DNA of 64,000 nt from Paracentrotus lividus (taxonomy: Eukaryota > Echinodermata > Echinoidea > Camarodonta > Echinidae): contig CALNVZ010002974.1 of the NCBI GenBank assembly GCA_940671915.1, positions 39,661,264 to 39,725,263 on the forward strand. Direction: 5' to 3'. The notes beneath the pieces were generated by a model. The model was given only the letters and a program-made list of their open reading frames with translations. It had not been told where the DNA came from and did not search any database. Shown here in pieces: positions 1 through 12,800 of the stretch; the first letter of the stretch is position 1; each line of letters opens with the position of its first letter. The position numbers were made by a program, and so were the translations under genes.

Positions 1-808
1 AATAGTCAAGAGAAAAATATTTTTTTTAACCCTATCATAAAAATAAAAATTTGTGTTTATGATATAACTGGACATTGAAGACAATAATGTTAATCTTCAA
101 GTGCAGAAGACCTTTGAAAAACACATCTTGTTTCTTTTTGATAACTTGCATAAACATACTTTATCCTTAAAGTTGTTTTAATAAACGATTTATGTCGTAG
201 TCGAATATATTATTTCATAAAACTCCCCCCCCCCTTTCCTCATCCTTTCTCCTTTTCTCGACTCAGAAACATAACAAATACTTATCAAGTATTGCTTATT
301 TTTTAAGCAAAAAGAGGATAGACCTTGAAATCAGTATTAGTATGTCCTAAATGCGTGGGTGTTAACATAAACATTATTTTGAGTATGAATAAAAGGAAAT
401 AATACATTTCCTCAATATTTGTAATAATTGTATTGATTATTTCCTCATCATTATCAAAGATTTGTAGTTAATTGTATCATCATAAATTACAGAGCTGGCT
501 TTTTTTTTAAATTATCATTTTTTAAATGATATGAGTCGTTGTGAGGAGAGCAGACTTACTCAGCTGATTCTTTTATAAATTATACCTAAATTCTTTTATC
601 TGGCATTGGTGGATGCAAGGGCCATATTAGCATAGTATGATTGAATAATGAATGAATATGTATATGCACGTGGGAAATACCATTTTCTTTTTTTTCAGCT
701 TTGATGTCATCACCGATACCATGGATATTGTCAAACGGAAACGTTTATAATAATTGCCATACACCTATATAAACATTAGACAAGTTTCAAGATATGAAAG
801 TACATTAT
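1..808. other. Non-coding, nothing recognised
   Basis: AT-rich sequence with short homopolymer runs (C-run near 226, T-runs). There is no open frame of useful length and no splice-bounded exon that I recognise on either strand. Confidence 0.6.
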
Positions 809-837
809 AATAATAATTTATTATAATAATAATTATT

Positions 838-870
<33 letters not shown>

Positions 871-872
871 TA
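809..872. repeat. (TAA)n microsatellite
   Basis: An uneven run of TAA/ATA triplets, seen directly. It lies immediately before the interspersed-repeat tail at 880-965. Confidence 0.85.
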
Positions 873-879
873 GTTAACA

Positions 880-965
880 CTATAAGCGCTTAGAGACACT
901 AAGGTGGATATCGTATTAAGCGCTATATAAATGCAACTATTATTATTATTATCATTATTATTATA
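880..965 (+). repeat. Interspersed-repeat 3' tail with (ATT)n end
   Basis: The block reads AAGCGCTTAGAGACAC, then a short spacer, then AAGCGCTATATAAATGCAA followed by (ATT)n. A second copy, inverted and diverged, lies at 48480-48560. A conserved short segment ending in a variable triplet run is typical of the 3' end of a SINE or non-LTR element. The parent family cannot be named from this alone. Confidence 0.55.
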
Positions 966-975
966 TTTTCATTTT

Positions 976-989
976 TTTATTTATTCATT

Positions 990-1064
<75 letters not shown>

Positions 1065-1070
1065 TTGATT

Positions 1071-1122
<52 letters not shown>

Positions 1123-1124
1123 TA
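976..1124. repeat. (TTTA)n then (TTTC)n microsatellites
   Basis: About 95 bp of TTTA units pass directly into about 55 bp of TTTC units. They are pure enough to be prone to length polymorphism. Confidence 0.95.
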
Positions 1125-4100
1125 TTAATTTATTTTTCATTTGGTAGTATCGGTAGGTAAGGAAACCGAATTATGCATTGCACGATTTTTTTTTTTTTTT
1201 TTTTTTAAATCGTATGTAATTTCACTGGTTGTGTCAATTTTATTTTGATTGACTGTCTAACAAATGCTAATATATCTGCATATGTTTTCTACATTTTATA
1301 TTTCCTTACATTAAACTGAAATACAGGATTTGTATCTAATACTAAAAATTTGTCAATACGAAAAGGATATGGGGTAGATTTTTGTGCATGTATACGTTCT
1401 TTTTCTTATCATATTTATTATGTTTGAATGATTTATGCACATGCACTCACTACTGAATTACCATTATGATGTTTGCCTTTAATTGTACTGTAAAATAAGG
1501 ATACACATGGCGTTCGCCGTGATTCCCAGTGTGACGTTTAATACTTCTTGGCAGCTCTCCATTTAGTCACAAACAAGGGGGCTGAAAGTGATTATCACGG
1601 TGTTTATAAATTGTTTTGATAGGAGTAAGTCGTGAACTTGACAGGTAATGACATATTTAAAGGGACTCAGCAGCCACTGACATAGGGCTATGGAATATGA
1701 AAACGAGATGAGTCGTCAAGGGCCATGGGGCGTTTTTTGAAAACGGAGGGCTGAGCCGAAATTGGGGGTGGGGGGGCTGAACAGACTAAAATCATAAGTA
1801 GATGGTCATTTCTGCGATTTCGTACACATTTATTGAAAAAAAGTGAGGGCTGAAGTCCCCCAGCCCCAGCTCTGCGGCTCCTACTTGTCCGTCAATAACA
1901 CGATATGATTATTATTTGATTTATAAAAGCTGTGAAGTAATGCCACTTTCGACCGATCGTCGTACAGTAGCTTGATGGTCTGGAAATATAAACCTACACC
2001 ATCAAAAGATATTATTTATAGACCGGCTTTAAAATGTATAGTTCTAAAGATATAGCTACCATGTCTTTTTAATTCTGGAGATATACGTCGAGAGAAATGC
2101 GAAATTAACATTTTTAAAGGGTCCGACGATTATGGAAACAATTTGAGATTATTTATTATTTATTTTATTTTATTATTTATTTATTATTTATTTATTCATT
2201 TATTTATTTATTTATTTTATTATTTTATTATTATTATTTTTTTTGGGGGGGATGTCTCATTAGAATGCTCCCCATCCATACTGTGTTTCGATTGGGTCTA
2301 AAGATCAAATCTAAAACTCGGAAAGTGTCATTTTCTATCGACTATTTTTTTTCTTCACATCTTATGCAAGTGAAGATAAATAGGGGACAAATCGATAAAA
2401 GTGATCATGAAAGATTGATAGAAGATCGCTGTTGTTAAATAACATAATTTGGGGACAATTCATGTTATAAAGAGAGAAAGAATTATACATACCTTTTCTT
2501 GTCAACCTGAAGTTGACCTTGCTATATTAACCGCTCATAATAGCTGAAATCGCAATGTAATACACACCTTAATGACCCTGTGACCAACTTGAATGTATCT
2601 AGCATTTCCTGGCAAAAAGTATTAATGTCATTAAACAGATTTTTTGTTTTGACGCATATCATGAAGAGATCCATAACTGTGCTGTAATTGGGTTTGAAAT
2701 AATTGACTTCCGTGTAGATTGATTGCTGATTTGAATTAATCGTCTCTGGCCAATGATTATACTTCATTGAATTGAAATTTTGAATATGTTCATTCGACAT
2801 CATCAATAATGTGCACAATATTTTCATTTCTTATATAGTTTACCTGGCTGCTAGGATATTAATTGAATGATTACAGGTTGGCAACCATAGACCTATCACT
2901 CATATCTGAGGTAACTGGTAATTAGGCAACTGCTCTTAGATCATCGTCCTGGTTTTGAACCCCGGACCTCCAGCTACTTCGCGAGGTGGCCTGCTCGAAA
3001 AGGGTCGTGGCTAAAGGAGGGTAAGAGAGGGAGGGAATGGATAAAAGGAGACGCGTTACATCTATTATCAAACTCTCCCGTTGGGTCCTGGGCTCCGTGA
3101 CTAAAAATTTGCAATCAATGTGGCAATATCAATCACAATCACTGTTTCCATCGCTTTTTGTTCAAATTTACAATTGGTCGTAAACCATATTTGGAAATAT
3201 ATGGAAAATGTATGTAATATTTGGAAATATATGTGAAATGTATGTATTGGTTTGCATGACAGGGGTCTACTAGCTGTTCTAGCTGCCTGAGTCACCACAC
3301 CTCATTGGCTGAAATAAGTTCAGGAGGGTGGTTGCGGTAATATGGTAATGGTGATGACAGGACGTCCCTGGATATCACACTCGGCTAAAAGTGAGGTATG
3401 AGCTAATTCCAGCTCAAACATTATTCAATAACTCTATAAATAGTCAAACAGATGCGGACTTCATCAGATTAGTATCCATCGTGCACGCCGCTATGTGATC
3501 TTTACTTGATACCGATTGATTGAATTAAATACAATTATCTTCAAATAAGGAGAAGAATTCCTAGATCATCTTATCATGTATGCGTGGCATTCGTAGAAAA
3601 CATAAGTGTCCGGGGGGGGGGGAAATATTCACTTTAATGTTCATGACGAGTTGGTGGTTGGGGGGGTAGGGAGTAGTTTTTTTCTTCCATTTGCTTAACG
3701 ATGAAAATTATGATATTGGGGTTAAATAAACACCATGACTGGTCTTCACAAAAGTTCTTTAACACAATATTGCAGTGCATGATTGTGTATATGCAAATCC
3801 CAGTGGACCAAGGTTTTTTTGCAAGCGCGTAAATACTGTCAGGCCTATATTGTATACTCCATTGTGAAATCGTTAAACTATACCATTCATTTTATTCATA
3901 TCTTTCTCACAAGAATATTTGATTTAAGTTTATAATCTCTTAAAGTTGCACCTTATTTCGATAATTCCATTCCTGATATATGAACGCATGATCGATAATA
4001 CGTGGCTGATTCAAATAATTATGTTTGGTATAATTTTGTAAAGATGGAAATATTAAGAAGAACATAGACACTCTTTACCGCATTAATTCACTGCAAATGC

Positions 4101-4720
4101 CGACTTTTATTCGTCCTGAGCATCTCTGGATATACCTATAGAAATGTATGCTCGGTATTGGCATTGGCATTACTGTTATCTCACTCGGAGGTATATTTCA
4201 TTGGGGCATTCATCGGACATCTATGTTAATGAGTAAAAGGAATATCTAGGCATCTTACTTGCACTGCATGTATGTCTAATATCTTACTTGCACTATGTCT
4301 ACATCCACGATGCACTGGTATCATCATCATCATCACCAACAGAGTGTATTCAGTGAACTCGACGCCGACAGGCTAGGGTATTGAGGATGACTCGGATAAT
4401 ACTGATAGATTGGATAAGTATCTGCAGCAAAGTTAAATCGCAAACCAGATTTATCGGATGGAGGTTTGGAAGATGAACATGATGAAGAGCTTACAAGATG
4501 TTTGAATTGGATGAGGAATGTGATGAGGACCGAGATGAATGTTCCATCTCTCATGTGCACCAAAAACCCAGACCATTTCAAAATCACGGTGCCTCCTAAA
4601 ATATACGTTTATATCTTATTTTGTACAAATTCACATTTGAATCCACGTTTCGGGTTCAAGTTCCATTTTTTTGGCTTATTTGCATATACTTTTAAAAAGA
4701 GTCACAAAACTAGACATTTT
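1125..4720. other. Non-coding stretch without a gene
   Basis: Contains the CAGGGGC-family fragment at 1715-1883, a second TTTA run at about 2145-2240, and two copies of a ~31-bp unit around ATTTGGAAATATATG at 3190-3240. The open frames here (for example 2522-2827 and 4333-4587) are short, have no family resemblance and are not bounded by splice signals. Confidence 0.6.
1715..1883 (+). mobile_element. Diverged CAGGGGC-family short element
   Basis: The order of segments matches the outer part of 45018-46293: a GGCC start, a GTTTTTTGAAA block, GGGCTGAGCCGAAA, a G-run, GGGGCTGAACAG, CTAAAATCA, a T-rich middle with GTACACATT, then GGCTGAAGTCCCCC and an end resembling GCTCTGCGGCTCC. The termini are inverted relative to each other (GGCC.. 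and ..GGCTCC). No coding capacity. A third copy lies at about 28335-28481. Confidence 0.6.
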
Positions 4721-4729
4721 GATTAGATA

Positions 4730-5147
4730 CAGCGTTGCCAGGTTCAAGAAGTGAGATTATCGTACCAGAGCCTCAAAATTATCGTTTTTTAGCAAAAATT
4801 ATCGTACATGCAATATTCAATGGCAATTTGAAAAAAAGTCAATCCCTCATCGGGTGATGATCTCCAGCAAGTGCGAAAAGACTTTTAAAATCGAAAAATA
4901 TGCGGATCAAGGAATCTTCCATAATTTCATGGGTGGGGGTCTGGGGGCGGAGCCCCCAGAGCTTTAAGGCATTTTGTGGGCTAATTTTAAGTGATTTTTT
5001 CCTATGGATTAGTGTTATTTAGTGTTATCTTATCAAATGTGCAAAATTATCGTACATTTGCCATTTTTTGCAATTATTGATCGTACATCGTACAGAGGGC
5101 CAAATTATCGTACAAATACGATAATTATCGTACGGCTGGCAACGCTG
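4730..5147. mobile_element. hAT-like MITE with 8-bp target duplication
   Basis: The ends are perfect 12-bp inverted repeats, CAGCGTTGCCAG and CTGGCAACGCTG. Both sides carry ATTAGATA (4722-4729 and 5148-5155), an 8-bp target duplication. CAG..G termini with an 8-bp duplication are the hAT superfamily signature. The 418-bp interior has no transposase. It carries several copies of ATTATCGTAC on both strands near both ends, which could be subterminal transposase-binding repeats, and a GC-rich dyad near 4935-4960. Confidence 0.8.
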
Positions 5148-5384
5148 ATTAGATATGTTTCTCTTACCTTGACAAAATTAAAAATGAAAAAACCGTTTTT
5201 ATTCATCAGCAAGATTATGTAGGCCTCCATAATTGAACAGAAAGGGATACAAATTTGTCAAAAATGGGTAAACTTTGCATTTACTTCTCGTTTGTCAGGT
5301 GTAATCATGGTAATTGTAATTCATATAATTTTTACACATAGAAAGGTACACAATAAATCACGTAAAGGAGACAGTGCTTGTTGC

Positions 5385-5512
5385 GTGGTATGGTGGTGTC
5401 GCACTTGCAATGAGACGCGTTTTGAGGCAGGTTTAGTTTGAGACTAGTTTGAGACCTGCTTGAGACTAGTCTCAGAGACGTCTCCTAGTCGTGAGATACC
5501 ACCTTTATGCCG
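5385..5512. repeat. GAGAC-rich inverted repeat element
   Basis: A short element made largely of TTGAGAC and GAGACGTCTC words. Its ends are approximately inverted (GTGGTATGGTGGTGTCGC and GTCGTGAGATACCACC). A longer relative with the same words lies at 32708-32882. No coding capacity. Confidence 0.45.
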
Positions 5513-5714
5513 CGATCACATCTCCATCCCGGCGCCCGGACCGCGTATAGTATCAGTCATTTTGACAATTTCTGTTTGAGCCGCAGGCGACCCCCCCCCC
5601 CCCCCCCCAGGAGAGTTCCAGACCCTTTAAATATTAATTGCTTAAAATTGGCTTTGAATATAGATTAATACAGCCTAGTTTGCTTCATTTAAATTAGGAA
5701 TCATGTTGTCGATA

Positions 5715-5785
5715 TCAGTAATACTAGCCGAGTGGTGAGAAGAACAGACTCTCATTCAGAGAACTGTAGTTCGATTCCCAAGATT
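5715..5785 (+). repeat. tRNA-like fragment (SINE head or tRNA pseudogene)
   Basis: TAGCCGAGTGG at 5725-5735 fits the pol III A-box consensus exactly, and AGTTCGATTCC at 5768-5778 is a near-perfect B box. The spacing is that of a tRNA. The flanking arms do not fold into a convincing acceptor stem, so I read it as a tRNA-derived (Leu/Ser-like) SINE head or pseudogene rather than a working tRNA gene. Confidence 0.5.
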
Positions 5786-6005
5786 TATTTATTATTTTTT
5801 TTTAAAATTATTATTTTCTTAATTTAGTTGCTCTTAATTGATAGATCTTACATGAATAAATAGGATCCATCCATATCACCTGATAGTTGAGAGACGAAAT
5901 TTGATCCAAAATATCGAAAAAATCGGAACCGCACTGTAGAAAAATTATCAAAACGACTGATTCTCTGAATCGTACGGGTCCCGAAGAGAAGATGTGATGG
6001 CGGCT

Positions 6006-6636
6006 TTAAAGGAGGAGTCCGGGCTGTAATTAAAAAGTTTTGTAAAGTAAAGTAAAATTTAACAAGCACAACACAGTAAATTTCATCAAAATCGGATGAA
6101 AAATAACAAAGTTATGCATTTTTTTAGATAGTGAATTTATTTCGTAAAACAGTTGTTGGCATTGTCTCATTGTCTCATTTGAATATTTGAATATTCAAAT
6201 GAGCAAAATGATGATGTCACAGTCCCCCTACTTCTTGTGTATTTTATTATATGAAATCCTATTTTTCTCATTTTTTCATATATTGCGTATACAGAAAATC
6301 TATCCCACATACTGAAATAGGTAAAAGCACTAGTGACCTTGAACATTCCACAAGGATTAATCCCTGTTTTTATGTCCTTGGGGGAGAAAATCTTGATAAT
6401 TGGTATTTCATACAATAAAATACAAAGAAAGTAGGGGGACTGAGACATCATCAGTTTGCCAATTTGAAGATGGCAAAAACTGTTTCCTAAAAAAATTCAA
6501 AACCTAAGAACATTCATAACTTTGCTATTTGTGATCCGATTTTGATGAAATTTTCAGTGTTGTGCTTTTTAGATTTTACTTTATTTTTCTAATAAAAAAA
6601 ATTAATGCAAATCTCCAGCCCGGAGGAGTCCTTTAA
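6006..6636. mobile_element. TTAA-flanked hairpin MITE
   Basis: Long imperfect inverted arms run inward from AGGAGGAGTCCGGGCTG and its mirror, and TTAA stands at both edges (6006-6009 and 6633-6636). The arms contain TTTCATCAAAATCGGAT followed by a word close to AAAGTTATG, and its mirror. The same layout recurs at 48916-49506 and 53198-53794. TTAA flanks suggest piggyBac-type mobilisation, which is an inference. The open frames inside are mirror images of the arms, not genes. Confidence 0.7.
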
Positions 6637-6747
6637 GGACCTTCTGGCATGCAACCAGAGATCATGATCGTTTGGCATCAGGTAATGATGAAAGCACATG
6701 ACAAAGAGAACAATAGGTGAAGGTATCAATATCAAGATAAGATTGTT

Positions 6748-6779
<32 letters not shown>

Positions 6780-8964
6780 ATCATGCACGCACTAACAGCC
6801 AGATGAAAAAAAAAGGGGAAAAAAAACCAAAAAAATAGTTGGGACTACCGGCAAATCGACAATACACCGAATAAAATATTACATCATAGTAAATGGCACG
6901 GTCCCTGTTATTTTGGAGTTGATTTTGGATCTATGGCGGTGTGACTAAAGTAAAAGATAGTGATGGAAACTGGTTACCATGGAAATGAGGATAGTGTCAT
7001 CATCTAAATAGATGAGTAAGAAGTTGATGAAGATGATGGTTAGAATGATAGCTCATGTCATGTAGAAGGGTACATCAGCAAGTCAACCCCCCCCTCTCTC
7101 TCTCTTTCTCTTTTCTTCTTCTTCTTCTTCTTTTCTTTAAATCGGCGCCAAAATTATGACGCAACTAGTGAACATGAAAAAGAAGAGGAAGAAAATCGTA
7201 CCTAGATAAGTAAAAGAGAATTACAGTGATGAATCAAACGAGGGAAAAATCCCATATGTTTCAGTTTCATATTTACTGCAGTTGATAATCACAGTGGTAT
7301 CCAAGCTAATTTCGTAATAATTAACTTCTGTCTATCTATAATTTTGTATGTCATTGTGTAACGCTGGTGATACGAACCATCTCACCGGTGCAATCTATAA
7401 ATATTTTAGTATCTAAATTTATTTTTCAAACGTACTATTTTTTCCAGTGATCAGTATTTTAATTTAAAATTCACAACCTCCGCTTGCAATCGACAGGAAT
7501 ATGACGTAACTCCAAAGACATTTGGTTCACTACCATTTGGTCTAAATCCAAGCTGATGTATTCACAATTATGATACACATAGTCCGTGTACTATCACGGT
7601 ATATGGAATAATAATCAGTTTATCATCGGGTTTACTGAACATTGATGTAAATAGCAATGTTAGTTTTTATACCCCATTTGCCTCGTCTAATTACCAATAA
7701 ATATAAATTGATCGAAAATGAATTTCGTCTTATTTCGGTAATTATGATGATACATTGATCAAAATAATGATTAGTAGACTATGATTGTATGCATATACCG
7801 TAGTATATGATAGACGAAATGGTTTTGAACTTGGGGCTTATCTGAGCGGGGGAGTGGCTTCTCAAACCGAATGATGTGGATGACTTCACGAATGGAACTC
7901 AATCCGTTTAGAAATTCTGATTTATACAATCATCTATGATATGTCCGGGATATATTGGATTAAACTCTTAACCGAATCTTTCATCCAAACACTAAAACTC
8001 ATTTCCTCTCTCAATATTCCTGTTCATATAGGTTTACTTACAACATTGTTTCAGGGGTTCAAATATGGAAATATAAAAAGGTATTGCTGTTCGCATCAAT
8101 TTTGCTTCTCGAGAACTGGTTATCACCACTCACCCCCCCCACCCCCCCCCCCCCCCGACCCCTCCCACCCCCCACCCCCCCCACCCCCACACCCCCCCCC
8201 TCCCTCCCACTAAAATTGCGCTGATGGGGCAGGGATTATGTGAATGAATTGAAAAGGTTAAAGAGTGCCAAAGTAATTGTCTAGGGCTTTCATATTCCCT
8301 CCTGTATAATATGATTTTATATACCCGAAGCGTCTCCACGGTAGTCTTCAAACGATATTTTTTCGCTTGAATCTGTACCGAGTTTTCTCTGTATACCCCT
8401 TGATGGTAATAAAAAGTGTTGTTTTTCTCCCATATCTCAGTTTGTTTCAATTAAATTTCCATGAACCCCACCCTTTCCCCCTCCTCGGTAAAAAAATGCA
8501 TCCCCAAATTGCTCCGTGCAAAAATTCCAATCCTGGGTTTTTTCCACTTTTTTAGGGTAAACTGAACTGTAAGTTAGAGGTTCAGGCTAACTCGACATTT
8601 TCTGGCAACCCGACTGTTTGTTTCAAATCGTACATGGAAATATTCGTCTTGTTAAGAGTCCAGGAAACATTTAAAATTGAAAATTAATTATTTTCGTTAC
8701 ACCAGTTTGTGAGGAAACACGACGTTTGAAGCGAACGACAAGTTCTCCTTTGTAGAGGTTTTCGTCCTTTAGCAATATGGACATGTTCATTGTCTTCATT
8801 TTTTGCAATATAGGAATACACTCCAAAGATGTAGGGCAAAATGACATTATTTCGGGTCAGTTGGGGGCCATAAACCATTCCGTATTGACATAAACCATGT
8901 CATTATCGCCATATATTTGACATGGAAATAATTGATCCGGGATGGTCAATAATACAAGAAGATT
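6637..8964. other. Non-coding stretch with homopolymers
   Basis: Holds a poly-A run at 6749-6778, a CT/CTT-rich run at 7087-7135 and an almost pure C-run at 8131-8212. The proline-rich and glycine-rich open frames across 8130-8213 are products of that C-run. No gene recognised. Confidence 0.65.
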
Positions 8965-9486
8965 NNNNNNNNNNNNNNNNNNNNNNNNNNNNNNNNNNNN
9001 NNNNNNNNNNNNNNNNNNNNNNNNNNNNNNNNNNNNNNNNNNNNNNNNNNNNNNNNNNNNNNNNNNNNNNNNNNNNNNNNNNNNNNNNNNNNNNNNNNNN
9101 NNNNNNNNNNNNNNNNNNNNNNNNNNNNNNNNNNNNNNNNNNNNNNNNNNNNNNNNNNNNNNNNNNNNNNNNNNNNNNNNNNNNNNNNNNNNNNNNNNNN
9201 NNNNNNNNNNNNNNNNNNNNNNNNNNNNNNNNNNNNNNNNNNNNNNNNNNNNNNNNNNNNNNNNNNNNNNNNNNNNNNNNNNNNNNNNNNNNNNNNNNNN
9301 NNNNNNNNNNNNNNNNNNNNNNNNNNNNNNNNNNNNNNNNNNNNNNNNNNNNNNNNNNNNNNNNNNNNNNNNNNNNNNNNNNNNNNNNNNNNNNNNNNNN
9401 NNNNNNNNNNNNNNNNNNNNNNNNNNNNNNNNNNNNNNNNNNNNNNNNNNNNNNNNNNNNNNNNNNNNNNNNNNNNNNNNNNNNNN
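8965..9486. other. Assembly gap (522 N)
   Basis: 522 consecutive undetermined bases. Open frames spanning them are meaningless. Confidence 1.
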
Positions 9487-9609
9487 TACAATTCACTCGA
9501 TATTAACGGTTCTAGGGCACCCATCCCCCTGGACAAGAAATAGCTCCTCATGACCATGATAACTTTCCTATAGGATGACCTAACCACCTTGTATGAAAAA
9601 ATACTGATA

Positions 9610-9850
9610 CTCCACGGACAATTCCTCCCAGGACAATTACCCCTATACGTCTTCGCCCTTAATTCTTACCCAAATCCTGTGGATAATAATTGTCCTAGGG
9701 TTTATCCCCCCGATAAAAGTCCTGAGAGTATACCATGGGAATAATTGTCCTAATGGGGCGAGTTGTCCCATAGGGGTAGTTGTCCTGGATGGTGGTAATC
9801 CGATAGAGCTATCCGGGGGATCGTTGTCCTGGGGGTAGTACGAATATACG
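9610..9850. repeat. Degenerate GTTGTCCT / AGGACAAT repeat
   Basis: Irregularly spaced copies of ATTGTCCT or GTTGTCCT alternate with GGGGTAG-like words. Similar words occur at 22945-23015 and 37470-37540. It looks like a decayed minisatellite. Confidence 0.5.
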
Positions 9851-9859
9851 AATATCAAC

Positions 9860-12800
9860 TATTTGATATAATACATAACTAATTTTAATAAATCAATTTA
9901 AAAATCATGATATTTGTAAGACCACACCTCCATTTCCAGCTCTGACAAATATGTTAAGGTTGTGAGATTTGGAACATTACGTTGTCTTTTTTTTTGTCTT
10001 TGTCTGGCTATATAGACTCACCGTATAAAAAATAAAGTAAAAGTAGACTCGCTAGACTCTTGCGTAATTTCGCCGCACTTTCCAACATCATATGCATGAT
10101 ATACAAATTGACCTGACTATATAAGGCCTACTAAATTCTGTCATCACCTTCTAATATTTTCTGCTTATTCATGTCTGGGTCTATGTCATTATACGGGAAA
10201 TACAACAAAGATAATATAAATTTCATTTCCTGCGCTGCTATGATCTCACTTAGTTTCTTTTGTTATAAAATGAATAAACTTTCTTCTAATATACAATTTT
10301 TTGCGTAATCTGTTTTTCCCCAGTTAAATTTAATGATACAATCGATCTCATTTCACTTATTCAATTGACCTAGTTCAACATACATGACAAAGGGATATGC
10401 GATCAGTTATTGTTTTGAAATATGGAAGAATGAGTTTTGATCATATATTTTGTTACACATTCTTACTTTGTTTTTATTTGGGGAGAAATGTACTTCACAC
10501 TTTTATATTTTATTTCAGCTTTAGTGTTCTAAATTTATTAGTAAACTATAGTTAATGTATATGATTGAACATTTTGTTTTACAATACATTAATTAACAAG
10601 CACTAAGTAATACAGAGGTAAAATATACCATTATAAAATGATCATATGACACGCACCTTAGCCTATGTTTCACAAAATAAGACAAAGTAACACAAGATAA
10701 TTGAAATTTGACCCTCTTGTCCTTGTAATATAATTTACAAGTTAGATTTTATTGCTGGCTGTTTGAAATTTTGAGCTATCTTTTTTTTTTGTTTTTTTGT
10801 TTGTTTGTTTGTTTGTTTTTGTTTGTTACGCCTTTGAACACTCACCCAACCCAAGGTTGTAAGCTATCAACGTAATTTGGGTTCGAGATGCCTCAATTGT
10901 TTTTCTGATTGTTACCTGACTCCAATCACACACACACATCCACCCACCCACACACTTACACACACACACACACCCACACACACACACACACGCACGCACA
11001 CACGCACGCACACACCCTCACGCACACACCCTCACGGACACACACTCACACACACACACACACACACGCCACACACACACACACACCACACACACACACA
11101 CACACACCTCTCATCTACTGCATGTGGATTTTATATCAATAAATTTGAATTTGAATTTGAATTTGAATTTGTACATTCACACGTACTCCCACCCCTCTCT
11201 CTCTCTCTCTCTCTTGAATGTCTCGTCCTCTGATCCTAACTGTTTAAACCCCTCTCACGCGATCATCCTCATTATTTAATCTACTAAAAGCTACATACGA
11301 TATTAAGAATGCTGTCAATTTTATCGAAACATGTATCTTGCATATCACAGACAGTTAAATGAGCAAAATCAGTTATCTAATCACTTGAACACCACTTCAG
11401 TAGAATATACATGTATAACTTGAACAAAAAAGTAAGAATATGTCATGGGTAAGCGGTCGGGAATCGAATCCTTTTCAAAGCGTTAGGCCCTATCTGACAT
11501 GTCAATTAGCCATGTTAGCCCAGACTATGTTTCCGGAGAGTAGAGAGACATGAGATCTTTATGTGCTTTCGGGAAAGGTGACATTGTAGCTAAAACGAAA
11601 TAGAATAAAGAATAAATCAAGAATATCCTCATAGAGGAAGAAAATCAGAGGCAATATGTAAAAGGAACATTTAATATAAGGTCAATTGCGCAAGGGAGAG
11701 GGGCAGGGCCAATTTTGTACAATGGATTAGGTACAAGGAACTTCCGGAATAATAACATTCCGAAGTATTAAGAGAACTCGTTGTATCGAAAATGATGATT
11801 ACTAAAGTACAAAAGGAGCAATTCTACCATGGTACCGTTACGCTTTATTAGATTATAATAACCATCCAATTTCATTAATTTCCGTTGAATCAGTGAAATA
11901 TCAATGGCTTGCCAACCTTTTTTCGCTAGAAAAACAGCATAAGAGAGTTTCTTTTAGCCTCCTTTTGTTTGTAATATCATGACTGCTCGAGAGTGACATT
12001 CATTTTCTTTACTCCCCATTTAATCATGGGTCATGATGTCGGCAAACCATGAAAAACGAAGGTAATAGTTGCGCAAATCATTGTTCCTCGAATTAATTTA
12101 AACTAACTTTCTCTCAACATTATCTACCAAGCCTCTCTTCTTTTCCTATGTTTACCAAAGTTTATCAACACCTCTCTTTTTTCTTCCTGCGTCCTCTGCG
12201 GTCTCTATGGTACCCTTGATTCTACTCTATCTATTCGACCCCCCTCCATTCCCCTCTCTCTCTCCCTCCTCTAAACTCTCTCTCTACTCTGTTCACATTG
12301 TCATCTCTCTCTATCTCTCTTCCTCTCTCTCTCTTCTGTCGTTTTTTCATTATAAAAAATTTAATGTTCTTAATTACACAAATATAAAATGGTTTTTTAC
12401 TGGAAATAGATTAATACCATGAATTTCATAAAACCAAAGGGAGCTTTTTTTTTTGTTGAAGCCACCTTGATAAAACTGATAAGCGCTTTTGATGAATCAA
12501 TTAGGCATAGCGATTTAACAGGGAACCTACGAGTTAGTACTCAGGCTGAGTGGTGAAGCAATGTTTTTATCGTAATTATGTAGTAAAATTGATAATTAGA
12601 GAAGAAAAACATTTTTATTAAAAAATCAAAATATAATGTATAGACTCCAGTTCAGTGTCACACTTTAATATATAATAACTTCTGAACTCCCTATATCCAT
12701 GTTGCATCTCCAGTTTATTCTTCATTTGCGTGATACTAGTCATTTTGTGAAAATAAATTTGGTTAATGCATGCTAATAAGTAACCAATCCTTATGGTGCA

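Noticed and set aside
2935-2998. Possible tRNA-like segment on the minus strand
   Set aside because: A GGGGTTCAAAACC-like word is present, but no A box lies at the right spacing and no cloverleaf is apparent.
8130-8450. Glycine- and proline-rich open frames
   Set aside because: Translation of a C/G homopolymer tract. No splice context or family resemblance.
8903-9587. Four open frames across the N gap
   Set aside because: They consist almost wholly of undetermined bases.
10826-11233. His/Thr-rich and Cys/Val-rich frames
   Set aside because: Artefacts of the (AC)n microsatellite.
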